Shown here piece by piece: positions 33,678 through 41,821 of a stretch of 64,000 bases of DNA. Source of the stretch: Peteryoungia rhizophila (GTDB taxonomy: Bacteria; Pseudomonadota; Alphaproteobacteria; Rhizobiales; Rhizobiaceae); assembly GCF_004912145.1 (NCBI RefSeq), contig NZ_STGT01000003.1, positions 310,001 through 374,000 of the forward strand, read 5' to 3'. How positions within the stretch are numbered: the first letter of the stretch is position 1; each line of letters opens with the position of its first letter. The notes below the pieces were generated by a model. The model was given only the letters and a program-made list of their open reading frames with translations. It was not told the origin of the DNA and did no database searches. A program made the translations under genes and the position numbers.

Positions 33678-34579
33678 CCGAACTGCTGAAATGCCCGATC
33701 TGCGACAAGCCTTTGCTGCCGGACGATCTCTGCGCTTCGGACATCGAGATGGGCGCTTGCCACGCCGAGTGCCTGGAAGGATCACCCGTCGTTGACCTGG
33801 ATACCGGCGAGGAAATGCCCGGCAGCAAGGCCGACACCTTCCGCGCCCGCGCGATCATGGAGCCCGGGCGCCAGCAGCGTGACAAGTTTGAATCCGCAGT
33901 CGTGAAGTGCCTGCACAAAAGCGGCTTTCTTGAAGTCGAGATCCGCACGGAATGCCTAGCGCGCGTTGGCCAAGGATACCAGGACGAGGTCATCAACGCT
34001 GGCTGGCACTACTGGAACGAGGCTCTATGGCAGAACATCCCGCTCGTCGATCCCGTCCTCGGTCGCAGCCCAGACGGCCTGGACTTTGCCACGCCCGACG
34101 AGGTCTTTGACAAGGGACCGGAAGCCGTCCGGGAGTGGCAGGAGGCTCGTGGCCGAAAGCCAGAGACCCCACCACCCTCATCACATGTGGCGGCGCTCGA
34201 CGCGCACTCGCAAAGCCTCTTGGCAGCGCAGAAAAACGTCATCGACGGCCTTAAGGCAGAGAACGATCGGCTGCGGAAGATGCTCGCTGGCTGCGATTGG
34301 TATTGGCCGGAGGACGATACATCGTCGAATGCATGCGCGGACGGGCCCTGGCAGATCGCCGAGAACCACGACGTGAAGCCGGGTGAAGTGTTTGGCTATT
34401 CGCGCGGCGGCGTGGTGGAAACTCGCTACTACGGCTTCCTCGAAGCGGCGGAAGACTCCGACAGCGACGATCAGTTTGAAGCTGACGAGCCGACACGGGA
34501 GGCGGCAGAGGCGAAGATTGCCGCCGAGGTCGAACGCCGCGCCGCCCTCGCCACCACGGAGGGCTCGACCGATGACTGA
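33674..34579 (+). CDS. early protein with zinc-ribbon start and repeated C-terminal tail
   Basis: 301 aa. Cysteines in LLKCPICDKPLLPDDLCASD and GACHAECLEG suggest a small zinc-binding N-terminus. A helix with KNVIDGLKAENDRLRKML lies near residue 200. The last residues, AALATTEGSTDD, are encoded by a 24-bp sequence (34541-34564) that recurs at the ends of other genes of this operon. It may be a fusion of small modules. Function unknown. Confidence 0.6.
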   Translation: MTELLKCPICDKPLLPDDLCASDIEMGACHAECLEGSPVVDLDTGEEMPGSKADTFRARAIMEPGRQQRDKFESAVVKCLHKSGFLEVEIRTECLARVGQGYQDEVINAGWHYWNEALWQNIPLVDPVLGRSPDGLDFATPDEVFDKGPEAVREWQEARGRKPETPPPSSHVAALDAHSQSLLAAQKNVIDGLKAENDRLRKMLAGCDWYWPEDDTSSNACADGPWQIAENHDVKPGEVFGYSRGGVVETRYYGFLEAAEDSDSDDQFEADEPTREAAEAKIAAEVERRAALATTEGSTDD

Positions 34580-34766
34580 CGGACCACGGCAAAACGAGCG
34601 CCTGCTATCGATGGAAGAACGGACCTATGACGTGGCCCTGTTCTCTGGCGACAAGGGCATGTGGACGATCTTCGAGATCGTGAAGCGACCGGTGGCACAG
34701 GCCCCGAGCGAAGGGGCTGCCAAGCGCATCATCAAAGCCCTGATGTCTGAAGGGAAAAAGCCATGA
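34572..34766 (+). CDS. small early protein
   Basis: 64 aa from the ATG at 34572, seven bases after the repeated junction with its GGAGGG ribosome site. EERTYDVALFSGDKGMWTIF and RPVAQAPSEGAAKRIIKALM suggest a short beta hairpin and helix. It overlaps both neighbours by a few bases. Function unknown. Confidence 0.6.
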   Translation: MTDGPRQNERLLSMEERTYDVALFSGDKGMWTIFEIVKRPVAQAPSEGAAKRIIKALMSEGKKP

Positions 34767-35305
34767 CCGAGTTTCAGAGACGCCTTGAGGCGAACATCCG
34801 CGAGAGCCTGCGCTTTGCAGTCGGCGAGGTCCAGGAGGATGCCGTGGCCAACATGGTGGCCGGCGTGAATGCCGTGCTCGATCATCCGAGCGCACCAGCG
34901 CCCGAGAAACATGTGGCATGCCCATGCACGCTGATCGAGCAGGACGAGGATTGCCCCGTTGGCTATCCGTCGATGCTGTGCGGCGTTTGTAAGGGCACCG
35001 GCAACACGACTTCGGAACAGGTCACCGCGCTCGCCTGCGAGATGATCAAGATTGCCGGCGACACGGGCGGGCCGGAAGATCCGTTCGCCGCATGGGAAAG
35101 CATCGATTTATTGAAGAGCCAGCACGAGAAGATGCGGAAGGCGCTACAGCCATTCGCGAAATTTTCCAGCGTCCTGAGCGCTACGCAGCAACATCGGATG
35201 TTCTTGCAGTTGCTTGTTTGCCCCGTCGGTGATGGTCACCCTGACGACTACGGCCAGCACATAGAAGCGGCTCGCGCCGCCCTCGCCACCACGGAGGGCA
35301 AGTGA
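34763..35305 (+). CDS. early protein with internal Cys cluster and repeated tail
   Basis: 180 aa. The Cys pattern CPCTLIEQDEDC, then MLCGVCKGTG (residues about 52-80) resembles a zinc knuckle. The C-terminus AARAALATTEGK comes from the second perfect copy of the 24-bp junction (35276-35299). The start overlaps the preceding stop (ATGA). No family is recognised. Confidence 0.6.
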   Translation: MTEFQRRLEANIRESLRFAVGEVQEDAVANMVAGVNAVLDHPSAPAPEKHVACPCTLIEQDEDCPVGYPSMLCGVCKGTGNTTSEQVTALACEMIKIAGDTGGPEDPFAAWESIDLLKSQHEKMRKALQPFAKFSSVLSATQQHRMFLQLLVCPVGDGHPDDYGQHIEAARAALATTEGK

Positions 35306-35529
35306 TGGCTACCATGCAGAAGCTGAAGCCGTGCCCGAAGTGCGGCGAAACTGATCTCCCCATCTACAAATACGAGCACGGGTGGCAGCACGTCGAATGC
35401 GACGAGTGCCAGTACCTCGGACCAGGCGCTGGCAGCCGGATCGACGCGGCTCGCCAACACAATGCAGGCTACGAGGCCGCGAAGGCTTCGTATGCCGCCA
35501 CCACGGAGGGCTCGGGCAATGAACGTTGA
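35305..35529 (+). CDS. Lar-like zinc-ribbon protein
   Basis: 74 aa from the ATG at 35305. LKPCPKCGETDLPIYKYEHG and HVECDECQYLGPG give two CxxC pairs in the arrangement of the Lar/restriction alleviation family (LKPCPFCG...V-x-C-x-x-CG). This family includes Rac prophage Lar, which lowers type I restriction; many members are uncharacterised. It ends with AATTEGSGNER, a shortened copy of the junction tail. Confidence 0.7.
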   Translation: MATMQKLKPCPKCGETDLPIYKYEHGWQHVECDECQYLGPGAGSRIDAARQHNAGYEAAKASYAATTEGSGNER

Positions 35530-36073
35530 TCTATTCCAAAACGCCGTCCTCGACGCGCCGTTCATGCTGAAAGAGGCGGTGATTTCAGACTGCACCTTTT
35601 ATCGCTACGAGCTGCGCCGGATCTGGGACACCGGCAAGCCGATGCTGGTCGTTTGCATGCTCAATCCCAGCACCGCCGACAGTTCGATCAATGACCCAAC
35701 GGTTCTTACGCTCATCCATTTCGGCAAGCTTTGGGGTTACGGTGGTCTGCTAATCGTCAACCTCTACGCCTTCAGGTCATCCAGCCCCGCCGAGATGTTC
35801 TCCAAGGGCGCGGATGCTATCGGCCCCATGAACGAGAAGTACACGTTCGCGGCGGTCAAATACGCCAAGGAGAACGGCGGCAAGCTGCTCGCAGCCTGGG
35901 GAAACGGCGGCCACGAAAAGGCAATGTTCTTCGCCGAGCGCGTCAACTGCGCCGGCGTCGAACTGATATGCCTTGGCAATACCCAGAGCGGCGCACCTAA
36001 GCATCCCTTGGCGCGCGGTAAGCACCGCATTCCACGCGATCAGATGCCGATCGTCTGGAGGGCTGCAGCATGA
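35519..36073 (+). CDS. DUF1643 protein
   Basis: 184 aa from the ATG at 35519. YRYELRRIWDTGKPMLVVCM followed by LNPSTADSSINDPTVLTLI is the DUF1643 signature, and LYAFRSSSPAEM and ERVNCAGVELICLGNTQSGA complete the family pattern. The activity of the family is unknown; members are common in phages and mobile elements. It overlaps the Lar-like gene by 11 bases and the next by four. Confidence 0.85.
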   Translation: MNVDLFQNAVLDAPFMLKEAVISDCTFYRYELRRIWDTGKPMLVVCMLNPSTADSSINDPTVLTLIHFGKLWGYGGLLIVNLYAFRSSSPAEMFSKGADAIGPMNEKYTFAAVKYAKENGGKLLAAWGNGGHEKAMFFAERVNCAGVELICLGNTQSGAPKHPLARGKHRIPRDQMPIVWRAAA

Positions 36074-36498
36074 CCGATAACCGCAAGACACGTACCTACG
36101 GTGAACCCATGCCGCTCCACAGCCAGCGGGCCACCTATGACGGCTTCCGATCCGTGCGCCTTCTCAATGACGATATTGGGCTGGCCACGACGACCTACTC
36201 CTACAAGCTCAGTTACGACGAGGTCGAGGAAGCAGCCGAACGCATAGCCTTGATGTGGAATCTGCATCTTGGCGAGAGCGTCGAAGAACTGCGCCATCGC
36301 TATCTCGACACCCCATCGCCCCAACCGAATGTGGCGACACTTGAAAAGGCGCTGAAAGACGCGAGAGCGCTGCTATCCGCTGACTATGGCACAGACGGTC
36401 GCGTTGTCGGAGTTAGCCATGAGATGGACGGCCTGCGCCGTATGGTCGGCATTCTGGACGCCGCCCTCGCCACCACGGAGGGCAAGGACAATGGCTGA
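36070..36498 (+). CDS. early protein with modular C-terminus
   Basis: 142 aa. LSYDEVEEAAERIALMWNLH is followed by a DTPSPQP linker and a helix, ending AALATTEGKDNG. The linker is encoded by a 20-bp sequence (36309-36328) found again in the gene at 36687, and the tail by the third perfect 24-bp junction (36460-36483). It thus looks assembled from interchangeable pieces. Function unknown. Confidence 0.6.
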   Translation: MTDNRKTRTYGEPMPLHSQRATYDGFRSVRLLNDDIGLATTTYSYKLSYDEVEEAAERIALMWNLHLGESVEELRHRYLDTPSPQPNVATLEKALKDARALLSADYGTDGRVVGVSHEMDGLRRMVGILDAALATTEGKDNG

Positions 36499-36694
36499 TC
36501 ACGGCACAGGACCAGTTAAGGTGACGGTGTCGGACCCGGAAACCGGCAAGGTCTTCGAAGAGAAGATCGTCAGCAACGATTACGTCATCATCTGCAACGG
36601 ACGCCGCTACCTCAAGTCCGTTCAGGTCATGGGAAAGACCCACATGCTCGCCGTCGCGTGGGAAAAGGCAACGGAGGGATCGACCGATGGCTGA
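36491..36694 (+). CDS. small early protein
   Basis: 67 aa. VKVTVSDPETGKVFEEKIVS and YVIICNGRRYLKSVQVMGKT suggest a small all-beta fold. It ends EKATEGSTDG, a diverged version of the junction tail seen at 34541. The ATG lies seven bases after the GGAGGG of the junction. Function unknown. Confidence 0.6.
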   Translation: MADHGTGPVKVTVSDPETGKVFEEKIVSNDYVIICNGRRYLKSVQVMGKTHMLAVAWEKATEGSTDG

Positions 36695-36914
36695 CATTCT
36701 TGATCAGATCCGGTCGGCTTTTGATGGCGAGGACACCCCGAGAAAAAACCTCGCGCTGCGCAAAGCCCACGATGAAATTGAACTGCTTCGGGTGGCGTTG
36801 GTTCGCTACGGCGACCGACTTCGGATGAGCACGGTTGAGCCTATGGCTCTCCAGCAGGCGATTGACGCAGCATTCGAGAGCACCCCATCGCCCCAACCGA
36901 GGGAGGTGGGGTGA
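36687..36914 (+). CDS. small helical early protein
   Basis: 75 aa: mainly one long helix (NLALRKAHDEIELLRVALVR) with a C-terminal STPSPQPREVG. The last part is encoded by the second copy of the 20-bp linker repeat (36881-36900). It overlaps the preceding gene by eight bases. Function unknown. Confidence 0.55.
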   Translation: MADILDQIRSAFDGEDTPRKNLALRKAHDEIELLRVALVRYGDRLRMSTVEPMALQQAIDAAFESTPSPQPREVG

Positions 36915-36915
36915 G

Positions 36916-37152
36916 ATGACTGCAGCTCACGTCGATAAGCTGGTCGCAACCGAAGCCTGTCCCTGCTGCCGAGCCCCGGGGTTCGACCTCGTCTCGCGGC
37001 ACGGTGTGACCCACTACGCCCGCGCCGACTTCGAATGCGGCGCGAGCTTTTTGAAAGCAAATGACCGTATCGCAGTCGGCAACCCATGCCTCGACGCCTC
37101 CCGCCTCGCGGTGCATCTCATGAACCTCGAAGTGGAAGGAAAGGCGCGATGA
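36916..37152 (+). CDS. small zinc-ribbon protein (paralogue of 27843-28088)
   Basis: 78 aa from the ATG at 36916, preceded by GGAGGTGGGG. EACPCCRAPGF, ADFECGASFLKANDRIAVGN and PCLDASRLAV align with the protein of the leftward early operon at 27843-28088 (CPxC, FxCGAxF, I-x-V-x-x-PC-x-D). One prophage therefore holds two diverged copies. Function unknown. Confidence 0.65.
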   Translation: MTAAHVDKLVATEACPCCRAPGFDLVSRHGVTHYARADFECGASFLKANDRIAVGNPCLDASRLAVHLMNLEVEGKAR

Positions 37153-37415
37153 CCGCCACCGACATGCCCTATTGGCCCGCCGCGATGAACCGCAAGATGG
37201 CAGCTGCCTATTGCGGCATCTGCGTCGACACCTTTGATGCCGTCTGCCCGGTCAAGCCGCTGCGCTACACCGATTCCGCGCGCGGCGAGCGGTATCTTCG
37301 CCAACGCCTCGACGAATGGATGCTCTCGCTTGATCCGAACAAGCAGGATAATATGCCCCGTCGGAAATTCGGGGATCGACTGAATGGTGGTGAAGGTGAA
37401 GCTCGAAGGGCTTAA
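37149..37415 (+). CDS. AlpA/excisionase-like protein
   Basis: 88 aa. PYWPAAMNRKMAAAYCGICV then DTFDAVCPVKPLRYTDSARG has the AlpA/MerR-like winged-helix pattern in which a Met-x-x-x-x-A-A-x-Y-x-G-x-S helix is followed by a wing. Such proteins help the integrase in excision or regulate it. It overlaps the start of the integrase gene by 32 bases. Confidence 0.7.
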   Translation: MTATDMPYWPAAMNRKMAAAYCGICVDTFDAVCPVKPLRYTDSARGERYLRQRLDEWMLSLDPNKQDNMPRRKFGDRLNGGEGEARRA

Positions 37416-38457
37416 CATTGTCCGCGCGCGCGGCCGCTTCTACGTCTATATCCGTGGCACCAAGGAGAAGCTTCTCGGCGGCTTCGACGGCACGCGCGAC
37501 GAGCTGATGAAGCGCCTGGCGATGCCCGACATGATCGCGCTGTATAACGCCCGCCGTATCCGCGACCTGACCCGTATCTACCCCGAGGGCACGCTGGGCT
37601 CGATCGTGCAATGGTACGAGACCGACTGCCCGAAATATCAGACGCTGTCAGAGGCGACGAAGAAGAGCTATTCCTCCGCTTTCAAATACCTGAAGCCGGA
37701 ATTCGACTACCCGGTCAACGAAATCACCCAGGCCGACATTTACGACATCCGCGATCGCTGCGCCCGGGAGAAGTGGCCGCGCTTCGCCGACAACATGGTC
37801 GCCGCTCTCTCCTCGATGTTCAGCCAGGCCGCGCGCCGCGGGAAGATCGCAATGAACCCGGCCAAGGGCCTCGACAAGGCTCACAAGGCCTCGAAACAGG
37901 CCAACCGGGAATGGATGGCCGACGAGGTCAAGGCCGCGATCGACGCCGCCCCTGACCATATCAAGCGAATCCTCTATCTCGCCCGCTATGCCGGCTTCCG
38001 GGGTCAGACGATCGCGACGCTCACTTGGCGCGAATATCAGGACGACGCGTCCTATGGGAAATGCTTCCGCACCGTCACCCGCAAGAACGGCGAGATCCTC
38101 TGGGTGCCGGCGGCGATCGAGCTGCAGGATTACCTGAAGGCCTGCCCCAGGTCGGCGCTGCACATCGCAACGAAGGCGAGCGGCCAGCCATGGGACAATG
38201 AAGTCCAGATGCAGACCGAGGTCAGCCACTTCCTGCGCAAGCTTGAGAAGGATGGATTGATCGGCGCCAAGACGACGCTCCACGGCCTGCGAGTGACCTA
38301 CGCCGCCGACCTCCGGAGATCCGGCGCCGACGCCGGTCAGGTCGCCGCCGCCCTCGGCGATAAGTCCGAGCGCATGGGCGCGCACTACACCCGCCACGTC
38401 GAGAACGAGGCAAAAGTTATTCAGGCGTTCAAGGGTAAGAAAAACGGCAGCGCTTGA
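37384..38457 (+). CDS. tyrosine recombinase integrase
   Basis: 357 aa. The N-terminal Arm-binding part is basic, and a SAM-like core-binding domain follows (EATKKSYSSAFKYLKPEFDY, VNEITQADIYDIRDRCAREK). Catalytic residues are the first Arg in ARYAGFRGQTIATLTWREY near residue 202, HGLR near 300, and the Tyr in MGAHYTRHV near 335. The last early gene, it stands 1.2 kb from the split tRNA-Leu that marks the right end of the prophage. It should carry out integration into that tRNA. Confidence 0.92.
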   Translation: MVVKVKLEGLNIVRARGRFYVYIRGTKEKLLGGFDGTRDELMKRLAMPDMIALYNARRIRDLTRIYPEGTLGSIVQWYETDCPKYQTLSEATKKSYSSAFKYLKPEFDYPVNEITQADIYDIRDRCAREKWPRFADNMVAALSSMFSQAARRGKIAMNPAKGLDKAHKASKQANREWMADEVKAAIDAAPDHIKRILYLARYAGFRGQTIATLTWREYQDDASYGKCFRTVTRKNGEILWVPAAIELQDYLKACPRSALHIATKASGQPWDNEVQMQTEVSHFLRKLEKDGLIGAKTTLHGLRVTYAADLRRSGADAGQVAAALGDKSERMGAHYTRHVENEAKVIQAFKGKKNGSA

Positions 38458-38529
38458 TTCGTGAAAATGCCATTGCGTTTCTGATCGAGATACTGAACCA
38501 TCTGGTCCTGACAAACAACAGGACCACCC

Positions 38530-39570
38530 ATGATCCCGATTCTACCTAAAATGAATTGGCTTTCCAAGTTCCGTGAATTCGTTTTTGTTGTCGATATAGT
38601 CGCAATACCGATAGGTGTTGTAGCGATTATTCAATCAAGTGCCGCTATCAACCTCCAAGTCCAGTCTAACGAAGATCAGCGAGTGGCAGCGGCATGGTCT
38701 CAGGTTGCGAACCGTGCGACCGGCAATTCGGGAAAAGGCGAAGCCTTGAACTTGCTCTTCGAGAGAGGTGAGAAGCTCTCGGGCCTGCTCATCGATTGCG
38801 AATCCATGGGTGGGAGATATGTAGACGATCCCGTCCGTAGGTGTAAGGGAGCGCCCTACATCGACGGCCTGCGGCTAGTTGCTAGCGATACCCAGATATC
38901 GGTCGACGATATCCATTCACGTCTCAACAGTATATCGTTGAACCCTGACCTTTGCGACACGGGCCGCCTAGACATCATCGACGCGGACTTTTCTGGAGCA
39001 ACCCTTGCTTCGAGCGTTATCTACTGCGCCATGATGATAGATGTGACGATGAAGGATACTTGGTTTTCTGAAACGATCATCGCGAACAGCTGGTTGTACA
39101 ATGCCGATATTTCCGGAGCAAAGGACTTTATACTGGCGGGAAACCGTTACGACGGGCTTGTGGCCGAGGGAGCGGTGTTCACTGAAACAGACTTCAAGGA
39201 AACTCAGGCAGCAGGAATAAACTTCTCAAACGCCAAATTTGATAAGGTAAATTTTCGCGGAATGGAGGGTGGGGATTATAACGTAAGTGGTGCACACTTC
39301 TGCTTCTCCAGCAACACGGCGTACCCCCCGTCAGAAGAACACTGCGTTGTGGACCTTCCGGAATCTGTTCTGAAAGAGATGTGGGCTTGGAGCGACATGC
39401 CTCCGATCGGTATAGGCGCAATTAACGAGAAACTAGCGATGATCAAACGGTGCCCTGCGGAACTGCGAACTGCAACTTTCGGCAAAGAATACGCAGACTA
39501 CGGGTTTGTGTATGATCGCGGCTATAAGGCCCCGGATGCATGTGCAGCCGATAATCAATCAGACGGATAG
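38530..39570 (+). CDS. membrane-anchored pentapeptide-like protein (paralogue of the gene at 25100)
   Basis: 346 aa. One membrane segment at residues 16-40 (FVFVVDIVAIPIGVVAII) is followed by RVAAAWSQVANRATGNSGKG, EALNLLFERGEKLSGLL and the C-x(8)-RC pattern. From residue 155 on, pentapeptide-like spacing appears (DADFSGATLASSVIYCAMMI; TETDFKETQAAGINFSNAKF; DKVNFRG). It shares architecture and motifs with the protein at 25100-26275. Its GC content is visibly lower than that of the integrase. Its site between integrase and attachment end is a frequent place for defence or exclusion genes; function is unknown. Confidence 0.7.
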   Translation: MIPILPKMNWLSKFREFVFVVDIVAIPIGVVAIIQSSAAINLQVQSNEDQRVAAAWSQVANRATGNSGKGEALNLLFERGEKLSGLLIDCESMGGRYVDDPVRRCKGAPYIDGLRLVASDTQISVDDIHSRLNSISLNPDLCDTGRLDIIDADFSGATLASSVIYCAMMIDVTMKDTWFSETIIANSWLYNADISGAKDFILAGNRYDGLVAEGAVFTETDFKETQAAGINFSNAKFDKVNFRGMEGGDYNVSGAHFCFSSNTAYPPSEEHCVVDLPESVLKEMWAWSDMPPIGIGAINEKLAMIKRCPAELRTATFGKEYADYGFVYDRGYKAPDACAADNQSDG

Positions 39571-39681
39571 AGGGCGGGACCGGAGCAGATGTTTTGCAAA
39601 ATTGATCTTTTCCGGTCGTTCTAAGATGCTTCAGCGAAAGCTGTTTGCTCAAAAAACGAAGATATTTCAAAAGGTTATGTG

Positions 39682-39722
39682 GATTTTAAGTCTCTTGCGT
39701 CTACCAGTTTCGCCACGTCCGC
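39682..39722 (-). tRNA. tRNA-Leu(UAA) 5' half, broken at the anticodon arm
   Basis: On the minus strand GCGGACG (acceptor) is followed by TGGCGAAACTGGTAGACGCA (D arm) and AGAGACTTAAAATCC (anticodon loop with UAA). The 3' anticodon strand expected to be TCTCT is replaced by CCAC, and no T arm (GGTTCGA) follows in the next 60 bases. The promoter side faces the host genes, so the 5' half belongs to the chromosome and the phage begins left of it. This is most simply the attR junction. Confidence 0.75.
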
Positions 39723-39803
39723 GCGGGCCTTGTTTCGGCCAGTTCGGCGGACGCGTCAAGGGCGGGGAGCGCCGTCCAAGCCCTGCCCCGTGTCATCGAT
39801 CAC

Positions 39804-40076
39804 TCAACTCGCGATGGCGTCGAGGAATTCCACGCCGAGCTCGCGCTCACGTCGCCATTTGACCGCGCAGTCATGCGTCGTGCCGTCTTCCAGCCGCAGG
39901 CGAAAGCTTGCGGGGATGTCGATTGTCGATTCGAAGGTCACCTTGGCGCCAACCGGCGAGAGATTGCGAATCATGCAGTCGAAGGTCGAGTGGCCGCCGG
40001 CGAGAATGGCGCGGCCGGCCTTGAGTGCCCGCGTGCGGGGCTGGCGACGGCGTTCTTCCTGGTCCATGGCTTGCAT
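39804..40076 (-). CDS. PilZ domain protein
   Basis: 90 aa from the ATG at 40076 (40067 is possible). It begins with EERRRQPRTRALKAGRAILA, the R-x-x-x-R element of PilZ c-di-GMP binding, and CMIRNLSPVGAKVTFES corresponds to the (D/N)-x-S-x-x-G element (here NLSPVG). Single-domain PilZ proteins bind c-di-GMP and act on motility or polysaccharide. It is the first complete host gene right of the prophage. Confidence 0.85.
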   Translation of the reverse strand: MQAMDQEERRRQPRTRALKAGRAILAGGHSTFDCMIRNLSPVGAKVTFESTIDIPASFRLRLEDGTTHDCAVKWRRERELGVEFLDAIAS

Positions 40077-40233
40077 TCCTTTCAGTCCTTGCAACCGAAA
40101 GCATGCGCCCGAAGGCTGAAGGGACACTTGCAGGAACAGATCGCATTTTAACGATCGAGCCCAGGAGAGAACAGCCGAGACGAAAAAGGCGGAGCTTGCG
40201 CCCCGCCCTTGACGATCGTCAATTCTGTAGTGC

Positions 40234-40830
40234 TCAGACGAGCTTGGCAGCAAGCTTTGCCACATGGGCGCCCTGGTAGCGGGCACCTTCGAGTTCGATC
40301 TCGGAGGGCTGACGCGAGCCGTCGCCGTCGGTGATCGTCGAGGCGCCGTAGGGCGAGTTGCCCATGACTTCGCTCACACCCATCTGGCCCTGGAAAGCGT
40401 AAGGCAGGCCGGCATAGAGCATGCCGTGATGCAGGAAGGTCGGGATGAAGCCCATGATGGTGGTTTCCTGGCCGCCATGCTGGGTCGCGGTCGAGGTGAA
40501 CATCGAGCCGAGCTTGCCGGTCAGCTTGCCCTGCGCCCAGAGGCCGCCGGTCTGATCCCAGAAATTACGCATCTGCGAGGCAACCGTGCCGTAACGCGTG
40601 CCGGCGCCGACGATGATCGCATCATACTGGTCGAGTTCGGCAGGCGAAGCGATTTCGGCCTTCTGGTCCATCTTGTAGTAGGAGGCCTTGGCGACTTCCT
40701 CGGAAACCAGTTCCGGAACACGCTTGACGGTGACCTCGGCGCCGGCGGACTTTGCGCCTTCGGCAACGGCATAGGCCATGGTTTCAATGTGACCGTAAGC
40801 AGAATAGTAGAGAACCAGTACCTTGGCCAT
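40234..40830 (-). CDS. wrbA: NAD(P)H:quinone oxidoreductase WrbA
   Basis: 198 aa from the ATG at 40830, with AGGGAGA upstream. [20 protein letters not shown] is the FMN phosphate loop, [27 protein letters not shown] and [15 protein letters not shown] are all hallmark WrbA segments, and [11 protein letters not shown] lies near the end. WrbA reduces quinones by two electrons with FMN. The length is normal. Confidence 0.95.
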   Translation of the reverse strand: MAKVLVLYYSAYGHIETMAYAVAEGAKSAGAEVTVKRVPELVSEEVAKASYYKMDQKAEIASPAELDQYDAIIVGAGTRYGTVASQMRNFWDQTGGLWAQGKLTGKLGSMFTSTATQHGGQETTIMGFIPTFLHHGMLYAGLPYAFQGQMGVSEVMGNSPYGASTITDGDGSRQPSEIELEGARYQGAHVAKLAAKLV

Positions 40831-41017
40831 GTCGTATCTCCCTTTGGAACATGCGGCCCCGCCGCACTGATTGATGACCCCCATGTAGCGCATTCCGCGT
40901 CGGGAACCAGTCAAGCCTGTGGGAACGCAGTGTTCAATCAATGATGGCCTTTACTTCTCTTCGCGGACACAAAACGGTAATCTCTCCACGCGCCTGCCCC
41001 ATTCCATAGGATTTTCC

Positions 41018-41803
41018 ATGACCTCCACGATCAAGACCGCCGCGATGCTCGCCATCGGCGACGAACTCCTGTCCGGCCGGACCAAGGACAAGAATATCGG
41101 CCATCTCGCGGATCTGCTGACGGTGGCCGGCATCGATCTGAAGGAGGTCCGGATCGTCGCCGACGAAGAGGATGCGATCGTCGAGGCGCTGAATGCTCTG
41201 AGGACGAAGTATGATTACGTCTTCACGTCAGGCGGCATCGGCCCGACACATGACGACATCACCGCCGATGCCGTCTCCAAGGCCTTCGGCGTTCCCTGCC
41301 TGCACGACCCTGACGCCATGAAGCTGCTCGGTGACATGTATGCCGGACGCGGGCTGGAATTCACCGAGGCCCGCCAGCGGATGGCGCGCATGCCGGAAGG
41401 CAGCCGCCATATTCCGAACCCGGTCTCGACCGCCCCCGGCTTCATCATCGGCAATGTGCATGTCATGGCCGGCGTGCCGCAGGTCTTCCAGGCGATGATG
41501 GCACATGTGATCGAAACTCTGCCGGCCGGCCAGCGGGTCCTGTCGCGCTCCATCCCCTGCCCCTTCGGCGAAGGCGATATCGGAACGCCGCTCGGCGCGA
41601 TCCAGAAGGCGCATCCGCAGACCTCGATCGGCTCTTATCCGCATTTCGACGGCATTCGTTTTTCGACTGAACTCATCGTCCGCGCCCGCGACCAGGTAGT
41701 CGTCGATGCGGCAGCGGCCGATGTCGAGGCGATGATCGCGGCCCTGCGTTCGGAAAAGGATGCGGCCGCAAAGCGCGACCTCGGCACCGGCGAAGTCGCC
41801 TAG
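41018..41803 (+). CDS. molybdopterin-binding MoaB/CinA N-terminal-like protein
   Basis: 261 aa from the ATG at 41018. AAMLAIGDELLSGRTKDKNI, YVFTSGGIGPTHDDITADAV and GFIIGNVHVMAGVPQVFQAM are the conserved segments of competence/damage-inducible CinA N-terminal domains (COG1058). The C-terminal deamidase domain of full-length CinA is absent, which is normal for this short class. Its physiological role is unclear. Confidence 0.88.
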   Translation: MTSTIKTAAMLAIGDELLSGRTKDKNIGHLADLLTVAGIDLKEVRIVADEEDAIVEALNALRTKYDYVFTSGGIGPTHDDITADAVSKAFGVPCLHDPDAMKLLGDMYAGRGLEFTEARQRMARMPEGSRHIPNPVSTAPGFIIGNVHVMAGVPQVFQAMMAHVIETLPAGQRVLSRSIPCPFGEGDIGTPLGAIQKAHPQTSIGSYPHFDGIRFSTELIVRARDQVVVDAAAADVEAMIAALRSEKDAAAKRDLGTGEVA

Positions 41804-41821
41804 CCGTCAACGTGTTCCGAC

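Noticed and set aside
39600..39722. Intact tRNA-Leu gene
   Set aside because: The 3' anticodon strand, variable arm, T arm and acceptor end are missing.
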